In this document: piece by piece, positions 1 to 4,975 of the stretch | How the letters are laid out: each line of letters starts with the position of its first letter | Numbering within the stretch: the first letter of the stretch is position 1 | Origin: Acidimicrobiales bacterium | GTDB lineage: Bacteria > Actinomycetota > Acidimicrobiia > Acidimicrobiales > SZUA-35 | Direction of reading: 5' to 3' | DNA: 7,327 nt | NCBI GenBank assembly: GCA_013003325.1 | Contig: JABDJU010000138.1 | Coordinates: 1 to 7,327, forward strand | Notes under the pieces: generated by a model | Database searches by the model: none | Told to the model about the DNA's origin: nothing | What the model saw: only the letters and a program-made list of their open reading frames with translations | Translations under genes and position numbers: made by a program

Positions 1-309
1 TTCACCGCCGATTGCCACGATCGCATCGAGCCCCAGATCGTCGACGGTCTTCTTCACCTGGTCGACCCCATCGGCGAACATGTAGGGGTTGATGCGGCTC
101 GTGCCGATGATGGTCCCCCCGCGGGGCAAGGTACCTCGCATTCGGTTGACGCTCAGTTCGCTGAAGTCGCAGTCGATGACCCCCCGCCAGCCATCGGCGA
201 AGCCGAGCAGGGTGTCGCCGTAGTGCCGCTGGCCCTTTCGGACGATGGCCCGAATCACGGCGTTGAGCCCTGGGCAATCGCCGCCACCGGTGAGAATCCC
301 TACCTTCAT
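1..309 (-). CDS. pfkA: 6-phosphofructokinase, N-terminal part (cut by the window edge)
   Basis: The first 103 residues are visible; the rest lies beyond the left edge. The family phosphorylates fructose 6-phosphate to fructose 1,6-bisphosphate in glycolysis, in the cytoplasm, using ATP or pyrophosphate. The protein opens MKVGILTGGGDCPGLNAVIR, the phosphate-donor loop of the family. It continues with GFADGWRG (about residues 36-43), LPRGGTIIGTSRINP (61-75) and AIGGE (99-103). This pattern matches actinobacterial group-III enzymes such as the Amycolatopsis methanolica PPi-dependent one. The donor-deciding residue directly after GGE (Asp in PPi enzymes, Gly in ATP enzymes) falls just outside the window, so donor use cannot be read. 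The ATG at 309-307 is the natural family start. No Shine-Dalgarno precedes it, but a TANNNT -10 box lies 7 nt upstream, which suggests a leaderless mRNA. The gene is 54 nt downstream of the lipoprotein gene. Confidence 0.95.
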   Translation of the reverse strand, partial: MKVGILTGGGDCPGLNAVIRAIVRKGQRHYGDTLLGFADGWRGVIDCDFSELSVNRMRGTLPRGGTIIGTSRINPYMFADGVDQVKKTVDDLGLDAIVAIGGE

Positions 310-316
310 GCCCAAC

Positions 317-322
317 AATCTA
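317..322 (-). promoter_or_regulatory. Probable -10 box of a leaderless pfkA promoter
   Basis: The minus strand reads TAGATT, then seven bases, then the pfkA ATG. A TANNNT hexamer 6-7 nt before a start codon without a ribosome-binding site is the known signature of leaderless transcription in actinobacteria. A TTGACA hexamer also occurs (333-338), but only 10 nt upstream of TAGATT, which is too close to act as its -35. Two short dyads lie upstream: GTTG-T-CAAC (332-340) and ACCCA-AC-TGGGT (343-354). They could be operator half-sites or chance. The assignment rests on motif and spacing only. Confidence 0.5.
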
Positions 323-363
323 CGGCTGGCGTTGTCAACCGCACCCAACTGGGTCGAGCGGGG

Positions 364-1038
364 CTACTCCTCTTGCTCTTCAGGGTTGTCCTCCCCCTCC
401 AGCTCCGCGGTGTCGTCGGTGCCGCTCTCGGCGAACTCGGTGAGGTCGCCGGCATCACAATCGCGGTAGTTGGAGCGGCGACCGATTTCGCCGATTGATT
501 CCGAATCAATGCCCGACAATGGGATCGGCCCGGCAGTGTCTCGCAGCTCGATCGCGTCGACACTGGCGAACTGGGTCATCGTGCAGACGATCACCTGTGT
601 CGCCAGCCGGTTGTTGGTGTTGTCCCGAAACTGGGCTTCATCGGCCACCGTGATCGACAGGAGACCTCCGGTGGGCTGTCCGGCAACCGGGTTCAGCGAT
701 TCGGATAGTCGCGCCCTCACCGCCAAGATCTCCGACTCCGATTCGGTCGGTCCGGCGACGAGGAGCTCCAGTGCCTCCTGTATCTCCGGCGCCTGTTCGC
801 GAGGTCGGGTGACCCGCCAGAGGGTGTCGTCCTCCTCGGCCAAGAAGTACAGATCCAGTTCGAACCCGCCCTCAACCTCAGGGGGTGGTTCAGTGGTGGT
901 GCTGGCCGGACCGAGCAGATCGTAGGGGACGTCGGGAATCTCCTCCGCCGCTCGTTCTCGAGGCGACACACACGCTCCCAGGACCACCATGAGTGCAATA
1001 AACAACGCCGCCCGGGCCGACGATGCGAGCGAAGTCAT
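364..1038 (-). CDS. GerMN-domain lipoprotein, reduced LpqB-like
   Basis: This is a 224-aa predicted exported lipoprotein. A short hydrophobic signal (about residues 10-22) ends in the lipobox LGAC, so Cys23 should be the lipidated, membrane-anchored residue. After a Thr/Pro linker (46-55), residues of about 60-175 look like a GerMN domain: a start like ELDLYFLAEEDDTLWRV, the hallmark segment EALELLVAGPT (88-98), and a late strand around ATQVIVCTMTQF (146-157). The tail (about 200-224) is very acidic. Its place directly after the kinase copies the mtrA-mtrB-lpqB order, in which LpqB contacts the extracellular part of MtrB and tunes its signalling. Mycobacterial LpqB is well over twice this length and carries a C-terminal propeller-like domain that is absent here. 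The ATG start is supported by GGAG at 1046-1049 with 7-nt spacing. The domain call is good; the LpqB-like role is inferred from position. Confidence 0.85.
   Translation of the reverse strand: MTSLASSARAALFIALMVVLGACVSPRERAAEEIPDVPYDLLGPASTTTEPPPEVEGGFELDLYFLAEEDDTLWRVTRPREQAPEIQEALELLVAGPTESESEILAVRARLSESLNPVAGQPTGGLLSITVADEAQFRDNTNNRLATQVIVCTMTQFASVDAIELRDTAGPIPLSGIDSESIGEIGRRSNYRDCDAGDLTEFAESGTDDTAELEGEDNPEEQEE
494..510. repeat. 17-bp inverted repeat inside the lipoprotein gene
   Basis: ATTGATTCCGAATCAAT is a perfect 8-bp inverted repeat around one central base. It is AT-rich against GC-rich surroundings. It lies in the codons for IDSESI near the C-terminal end of the GerMN lipoprotein, so the coding sequence may explain it. 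No function is assigned. Confidence 0.5.
1025..1038. repeat. 14-bp direct repeat, copy 1 (start of the lipoprotein gene)
   Basis: GCGAGCGAAGTCAT (minus strand ATGACTTCGCTCGC) forms the first codons of the lipoprotein (MTSLA). An identical 14-mer occurs at 1162-1175, so the two copies bound the repeat-rich spacer with an offset of 137 bp. Confidence 0.8.
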
Positions 1039-1176
1039 GTGATTGCTCCGGGAGGCTGCGGAGGGACGGAGCAGCGGGTAGTGCGTGACCGAATTGATCG
1101 AGCGGAGCGAGAACGGAGCGACCCGGAGCGAGCGCCACCCGAAGGGTTGCGACGAGCGAAGGCGAGCGAAGTCATA
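1039..1176. repeat. GAGCG-rich spacer between the kinase and lipoprotein genes
   Basis: Unlike the tight junctions elsewhere in this cluster, about 138 nt separate the kinase stop from the lipoprotein start. On the plus strand the pentamer GAGCG occurs seven times between about 1099 and 1168. CGAGCGAAG is present as a tandem pair (1153-1161 and 1163-1171). The composition resembles a degenerate intergenic repeat rather than coding sequence. A 46-codon frame (1175 to 1035, minus) spans the whole spacer. It is Arg/Ser-rich and has no recognisable domain, so I treat it as repeat-derived unless conservation shows otherwise. The lipoprotein's Shine-Dalgarno GGAG lies at the left end of the spacer. 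Confidence 0.6.
1162..1175. repeat. 14-bp direct repeat, copy 2 (directly after the kinase stop)
   Basis: This is identical to 1025-1038. On the minus strand this copy begins one base after the kinase stop (TGA-T-ATGACTT). If the 137-nt unit were removed, the lipoprotein ATG would sit one base after the kinase stop, the close packing typical of this cluster. Confidence 0.8.
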
Positions 1177-2622
1177 TCACAGAGCCAGTTCTTCGAGTTC
1201 GCCCGTCATGTCGACTTCGATGCCGGGCAGTTCCAATACGAACCGTGCTCCGGATCCGGTCGGGGTGAGGCCATCGACCCAGATACGACCGCCGTGAAGT
1301 CGCGCGTGTTCGGCGACCAGCGACAACCCGAGTCCAACGCCCTTGGCGATGTCGCGTCGGCCGGCGTCGGAGCCGGCGCGGGAGAACCGGTCGAAGATCC
1401 GAACCCGATCGGCGGGATCGACGCCGGGTCCGTCGTCGATCACACAGATCCGCAGTCGGTCGGCATGCCGTTCCACGAAGATCTGGGTTGAACCGCCGGC
1501 GTATTTGCGGGCGTTGTCGAGCAGGTTGGCGATCGCCTGCTGCAATCGTCGTTTGTCGCCCCTCAGCACCAGCGCGCCGGGCTCGTCGGTCACGACGGGG
1601 ACGTCGGGGGTTGTGCTCTGGGCAACGACTCGGCGCAGGAACTCCATCACTTCGAACGTGTCCGTATCGAGTTCTACGGCGCCGGCGTCGAGCCTGGAGA
1701 TTTCGAGGAGGTCTTCGACCAGGCGCTGGAACCGCATCAGGTCTTTCGACAAGAGGTCGGTGGCTCGCTGGGCTGCTTCGGGCATCTCGGCCCGTCGATG
1801 CTCGAGCACGTCTACCGACGCAGCCAGGGTCATCAGCGGTGATCGGAGCTCATGCGACACGTCGGAGGCGAAGCGTTCATCTCGCTGGATTCTGGATCGG
1901 AGCGCTTCCACCATGTCGTTGAACGAGCTGGTCAGTTTGGCGAGGTCGGGATCGGACTGTTCGTCCAGCCGGGTGTCGAAGTCTCCGGCGGCGATCGCCT
2001 CGGCCGCTTGGGCGGCATTGGTGACCGGTAGGAGCAGGCGTCGGGCGAAGTAGTAGCCGAGCCCGGCTCCCAGAATGGTGGCGGTCACGCTGGCGCCGAT
2101 CAGGATTCGACGCAACGTGGCAAGGGTTGCCTCGGTGTCGGTGAGCGAAAGAATCTCGTAGTACTCGGCATTGATTTCAGCGATGCGAACGCCGGCGGCG
2201 AATTGGCCCCCCGACTCGGTCTGGCTTCGTTTGCTGGCCGCTCGACCCTGCACGACCAGGGCGCGGAGATCGGTGGGGATGTCGTTGATGACCAGCCCAG
2301 ACAACGATCGAGGCTCGCCGTCGGCCGGCAGAAGCAGCACCTCGGCATTGTTGGTCCGGGGCAAGCCTTCGAGGATGTCGGGAATTTCGGCTGACTCGAG
2401 CTGAAGGTCTCGGCGCAGGTCGGCGGCGTTGTTGAACATCTGGGCGACGGCCAGACCCTCGGTCTCGGCCAGCAGCTGAGCTTGGGCCAGCACGAAAGAG
2501 CTGACCGCAACCCCGGTCGAGAGCAACAACGCCCCGAGGGCGTACGACAGCGAGACCCGGGCCCGTAGCCCGATGATCCGGCCGAGAAGTCTTCGGCGGC
2601 TACGGCTGGAGCTTGTAGCCAA
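1177..2622 (-). CDS. mtrB: MtrB-like sensor histidine kinase
   Basis: This 481-aa membrane kinase should autophosphorylate on His257 and pass the phosphate to the regulator encoded just upstream. In order: a basic N-terminus, TM1 (about 26-48), an extracytoplasmic sensor region (about 49-170), TM2 (about 172-193), a HAMP linker (about 193-245), the H-box FASDVSHELRSPL (251-263), N-box with NLLDNARKY (366-374), G1 DDGPG (396-400), F-box IFDRFSR (409-415) and G2 GVGLGLS (428-434). All catalytic motifs are intact. H-box and dimerisation-helix wording (DVSHELRSPL, RFQRLVEDLLEISRLDAG) closely resembles mycobacterial MtrB, which is somewhat longer. The start is TTG, overlapping the regulator's end by 23 nt. 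An in-frame stop lies five codons upstream and the next in-frame Met is residue 62, so TTG is the sensible start. Only a weak GAGG precedes it, so translation is probably coupled to the regulator. Confidence 0.93.
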   Translation of the reverse strand: MATSSSRSRRRLLGRIIGLRARVSLSYALGALLLSTGVAVSSFVLAQAQLLAETEGLAVAQMFNNAADLRRDLQLESAEIPDILEGLPRTNNAEVLLLPADGEPRSLSGLVINDIPTDLRALVVQGRAASKRSQTESGGQFAAGVRIAEINAEYYEILSLTDTEATLATLRRILIGASVTATILGAGLGYYFARRLLLPVTNAAQAAEAIAAGDFDTRLDEQSDPDLAKLTSSFNDMVEALRSRIQRDERFASDVSHELRSPLMTLAASVDVLEHRRAEMPEAAQRATDLLSKDLMRFQRLVEDLLEISRLDAGAVELDTDTFEVMEFLRRVVAQSTTPDVPVVTDEPGALVLRGDKRRLQQAIANLLDNARKYAGGSTQIFVERHADRLRICVIDDGPGVDPADRVRIFDRFSRAGSDAGRRDIAKGVGLGLSLVAEHARLHGGRIWVDGLTPTGSGARFVLELPGIEVDMTGELEELAL

Positions 2623-3283
2623 GGCCTCGAGCTGTCACGACGTAGCGAGGACTGGCGGCGTCGGGCTCCACCTTGGTGCGTAGCCGACGGATGTGCACGT
2701 CGACGAGGCGGCCGTCGCCGAAGTAGTCGTAGCCCCAGACCCGCTCGAGCAGCACTTCACGACTGAACACCTTGCCCGGTTGCGACGCCAGTTCGCAGAG
2801 CAGTTTGAACTCTGTCTTGGTGAGGTGCACCTCGTCGTCGCCCTGGGTGACCAGTCCTTCCTCAGGGCTGATTTCCAGCTCACCGACCTTTACCCGCTGC
2901 ATGTTGCCCTGCTCGGCGTTGCGGCTTCGCCGGAGCATCGCTCTGATGCGGGCGGAGAGTTCTTTGGGAGCGAACGGCTTGGTCATGTAGTCGTCGGCGC
3001 CAGCTTCGAGACCGGCGACGACATCGTGGGTGTCGGCCCTGGCGGTCACCATGATGATGGGAACGTCGCTGTCGCGTCGAAGTTGACGGCATACCTCGAA
3101 CCCGTCCATGCCCGGCAGGTTGATGTCGATGAGCACCACGTCGGGGGGATCTTGGGAAAACCGGTCCATGGCCGACTCGCCGGTGCCGGCCTCGGTGACG
3201 TCCCAGCCCTCTTCCTCGAGCGCCAGCTTCACCGCCTGCCGGATCCGCTCATCGTCCTCCACGGTCAAGATGTGTGTCCCCAC
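2600..3283 (-). CDS. mtrA: MtrA-like response regulator, OmpR/PhoB family
   Basis: This 227-aa DNA-binding regulator should be phosphorylated by the overlapping kinase. The receiver domain (about 4-118) has the acidic pair Asp10-Asp11 in VEDDE, phospho-acceptor Asp53 in LIDINLPGMDG, Thr80 (MVTAR) and Lys102 (TKPF). The winged-helix domain (about 130-227) has LTKTEFKLLCELA, VFSREVLLERVWGY and VDVHIRRLRTKVE, ending RGLGYKLQP. The stretch DTHDVVAGLEAGADDY closely matches DTxDVVxGLExGADDY of mycobacterial MtrA. That protein controls cell-wall, division and replication genes; here the regulon is unknown. I chose the GTG at 3283, giving MGTHILTVEDD, the usual spacing before the first strand. A TTG at 3301 would add six residues and run into a terminator-like hairpin. 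Neither start has a good Shine-Dalgarno. The gene lies 65 nt after the phosphatase gene. Confidence 0.93.
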   Translation of the reverse strand: MGTHILTVEDDERIRQAVKLALEEEGWDVTEAGTGESAMDRFSQDPPDVVLIDINLPGMDGFEVCRQLRRDSDVPIIMVTARADTHDVVAGLEAGADDYMTKPFAPKELSARIRAMLRRSRNAEQGNMQRVKVGELEISPEEGLVTQGDDEVHLTKTEFKLLCELASQPGKVFSREVLLERVWGYDYFGDGRLVDVHIRRLRTKVEPDAASPRYVVTARGLGYKLQP

Positions 3284-3299
3284 GCCCCTATGGTGCCTC

Positions 3300-3339
3300 A
3301 AAACGGTGCCGGATGTGAGCCAGCCCGGCCCAGAACCGT
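3300..3339 (-). terminator. Weak terminator-like hairpin between phosphatase and regulator genes
   Basis: On the minus strand ACGGT (3339-3335) pairs with ACCGT (3307-3303), and GCCGG (3329-3325) pairs with CCGGC (3312-3308). A five-base bulge interrupts one side and the loop is 12 nt. The outer arm runs into TTTT (3303-3300). This resembles an intrinsic terminator or attenuator with a short U-tract. It would partly separate the envelope genes from the two-component genes. The bulge and short U-tract make it weak. Confidence 0.35.
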
Positions 3340-3348
3340 CGCGCTCGG

Positions 3349-4125
3349 TCAGGTAATGATGGCGGCCAACTCATCGAACAGATGCGGAGCCGATGCGAGC
3401 AACACCGGTCGGTCAGCGTCGGGGGCGGTGACGAATTCGACCCGCGCTCCAGCCTCGACGGCGATCAGGAAACCGGCAGCGAGATCCCACTGGTTCAGAC
3501 CGGCTTCAAAATAGGCGTCGTAGGCGCCGCGGGCTACCAGGCACAGATCCTTGGCCGCCGATCCGAGGCGGCGGATGTCCCGCACCTGGGGGAGCAGCTC
3601 CACCATCAGACGGGCCTGCTGCTCCCGCTGTTCGGCGAGATAGGAAAAACCGGTGCCGATGAGCGCCTGGGCCAAGCACGGGGTCGAGCTGCGGGCGTGC
3701 AACGGGTCGGAATTGAGGCTGGCGCCGCCGCCGCGGTGGGCGGCGTACATCTCGTCGGCGACCGGGTCGAAAACGGCGGCCGCTCCGATGCCCTGATCGT
3801 CGCCGACCGCGATCGATACCACCCAGCCGGGCAGGTCGTAGAAGAAGTTGGTCGTTCCGTCGATGGGGTCGAGATACCAGGTGAGGCCCGAGGTCCCCGC
3901 TCGATCGGACCCCTCTTCCCCCACGATGGCGTCTAGTGGGCGGGCCCGATCGAGGCTGCTTCGAATCTGCTCTTCGGCGGCAGTGTCGGCCGCGGTGACA
4001 ATGTCGACCTGGGACGACTTGGTCGACACGTGGGAAACGGCGCTCTTTCGCTCGGCGATGGCGAGCGTTCCGGCCTCGGCGGCCATGCTCACCGCCAGCT
4101 CCCGCAGCGCGGTCCAATTCGTCAT
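3349..4125 (-). CDS. Inositol monophosphatase family phosphatase
   Basis: This 258-aa protein belongs to the Mg2+-dependent, Li+-sensitive phosphatase fold. Visible metal and substrate motifs are GEEGS (69-73), DPIDGTTNF (86-94, with Asp86 and Asp89 expected to bind metal) and QWDLAAG (212-218, with Asp214). The length is typical of the family. Actinobacterial members hydrolyse myo-inositol 1-phosphate (SuhB/ImpA, for inositol lipids and mycothiol), histidinol phosphate (HisN) or related sugar phosphates. The sequence alone does not decide which, so no symbol is given. The ATG at 4125 follows GAGGA with about 6-nt spacing, and its ATGA overlaps the stop of the small membrane-protein gene. A longer frame back to 4251 would overlap that gene and lacks family-like sequence. 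The overlap suggests co-translation with its upstream neighbour. Confidence 0.93.
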   Translation of the reverse strand: MTNWTALRELAVSMAAEAGTLAIAERKSAVSHVSTKSSQVDIVTAADTAAEEQIRSSLDRARPLDAIVGEEGSDRAGTSGLTWYLDPIDGTTNFFYDLPGWVVSIAVGDDQGIGAAAVFDPVADEMYAAHRGGGASLNSDPLHARSSTPCLAQALIGTGFSYLAEQREQQARLMVELLPQVRDIRRLGSAAKDLCLVARGAYDAYFEAGLNQWDLAAGFLIAVEAGARVEFVTAPDADRPVLLASAPHLFDELAAIIT

Positions 4126-4478
4126 CGTCGGTCCTCGGGGTGATGCACTGCGTTCCATTCGTTCATTGCCCGCAGCGTGAGCTGGGCCACGATCCCAACC
4201 CCGGCAGCACAGCTGGCGGCGAAGAGCACCGCAACCACGGCCGATCCCCACCTCGGAAACCCGAGCAGATCGCTGGTGCCGAACCCGATCAAGCCCCCCA
4301 GAAGTGCGCTGAGGAGGATCCCGGCGAATGCGAGCCAGCGAGCCGTCGAAGGGGGTTCGGTGTCGAGGGGTTCTGGCGCGATGAATCCCTCGAAAGGTTG
4401 CACATCCGTGCGGGCATCGGCTGGCTCCACTCCGGTGTCGTGAGCTCGACCGGGGTCTTCGGTCGCGTCACCCAACAT
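4122..4478 (-). CDS. Small two-helix membrane protein, unrecognised
   Basis: I do not recognise a family for this 118-aa protein. Residues 1-46 are acidic and proline-containing with no signal-peptide character. Two hydrophobic helices follow, about 47-67 (WLAFAGILLSALLGGLIGFG) and 78-101 (WGSAVVAVLFAASCAAGVGIV). The tail is short and charged (NEWNAVHHPEDRR). Both termini are likely on the cytoplasmic side. It starts 35 nt after the DUF3040 gene, and its stop overlaps the phosphatase start (ATGA), so it belongs to this operon. No strong Shine-Dalgarno precedes the ATG at 4478. Coding status is supported by the clear helix pattern and by exact stop/start coupling. It could be a membrane tether or assembly partner for a neighbour, but that is a guess. 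Confidence 0.75.
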   Translation of the reverse strand: MLGDATEDPGRAHDTGVEPADARTDVQPFEGFIAPEPLDTEPPSTARWLAFAGILLSALLGGLIGFGTSDLLGFPRWGSAVVAVLFAASCAAGVGIVAQLTLRAMNEWNAVHHPEDRR

Positions 4479-4513
4479 CGCGGCGAGGGCGGAAAGACGG
4501 CGGGGTCGGCCGG

Positions 4514-4864
4514 CTATTCGTCGGCAGCTTCTGGTTCAGCCTGGGCCGGTGCGGCGTTGGCCCGGATGGCCGACGACACCTGGTTGAGGCCGGCGCGGCC
4601 CATCATCCGGAAGTTCCGCTCGAGGCCCATGCCGCTAAGGAGCATCAGGAGGAATCCGCCGAAGGCGACGAGGAAGTGGATCTGAAGCGTGCCGAGCATG
4701 ATCACGAGGCCGGCCAGCAGCCCGACCACCGACCAGCGCAGCGACGACAGGGCGTGTCCGTAGACGGTCGATTCGCCAACCTCCCGCACCAACTCAGGAT
4801 CAGTCTGGTGCAGGTGACGCTCGATCTCGTCGAGAATGTTCTGCTCGTTTTCCGATAGCGGCAT
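4514..4864 (-). CDS. DUF3040 family membrane protein
   Basis: This 116-aa protein opens MPLSENEQNILDEIERHL, the hallmark N-terminus of actinobacterial DUF3040 proteins. Two hydrophobic helices follow (about 44-61 and 63-80), then a short polar linker and an Ala/Glu-rich tail. The function of the family is not established; members often sit near cell-wall and division genes in actinobacteria. The ATG at 4864 was chosen because it gives the family start and is preceded by GGAGAGG about 10 nt upstream. A frame extending back to 4942 adds 26 residues without family resemblance. The gene follows the transglutaminase gene after a 111-nt spacer and precedes the small membrane-protein gene by 35 nt, so these envelope proteins are probably expressed together. 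Confidence 0.88.
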   Translation of the reverse strand: MPLSENEQNILDEIERHLHQTDPELVREVGESTVYGHALSSLRWSVVGLLAGLVIMLGTLQIHFLVAFGGFLLMLLSGMGLERNFRMMGRAGLNQVSSAIRANAAPAQAEPEAADE

Positions 4865-4953
4865 TACACGCTTACCTCTCCGAACCCGTGGGTCCACAAG
4901 TCTCGCGCACGTTTCCCCAATCGGCAACGCGGGCGGGTTCATTACCCCTACGT

Positions 4954-4972
4954 CCCAACCTTCTAGCTTGGG
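4954..4972 (-). repeat. Small hairpin just after the transglutaminase stop
   Basis: CCCAA and TTGGG form a 5-bp stem around a 9-nt loop, 3 nt after the transglutaminase stop. No U-tract follows on the minus strand, so it is not a convincing terminator; it could protect a 3' end. The rest of the 4865-4975 spacer holds the DUF3040 Shine-Dalgarno, and I see no clear -10/-35 pair in it. Confidence 0.3.
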
Positions 4973-4975
4973 CGG

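Noticed and set aside
2..277. Minus-strand frame of 91 codons at the left edge
   Set aside because: It is a different frame from the phosphofructokinase, which is unmistakable from GGGDCPGLN onward. The alternative is Arg-rich and without motifs.
333..338. TTGACA as a -35 box for pfkA
   Set aside because: It is only 10 nt from TAGATT, and a normal 17-nt spacing leads to GTTGGG, which is not a -10 box.
2693..3514. Open frame of 273 codons on the plus strand
   Set aside because: It is antisense to the response regulator and runs into the phosphatase gene. It has no recognisable domain and is best seen as a shadow of the coding strand.
4126..4251. N-terminal extension of the phosphatase to an ATG at 4251
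   Set aside because: The added 42 residues overlap the small membrane-protein gene and lack family resemblance. The internal ATG at 4125 has a Shine-Dalgarno and an ATGA junction.
4865..4942. N-terminal extension of DUF3040 to an ATG at 4942
   Set aside because: The family begins MPLSE, which is exactly the ATG at 4864, and that start has a GGAGAGG upstream.
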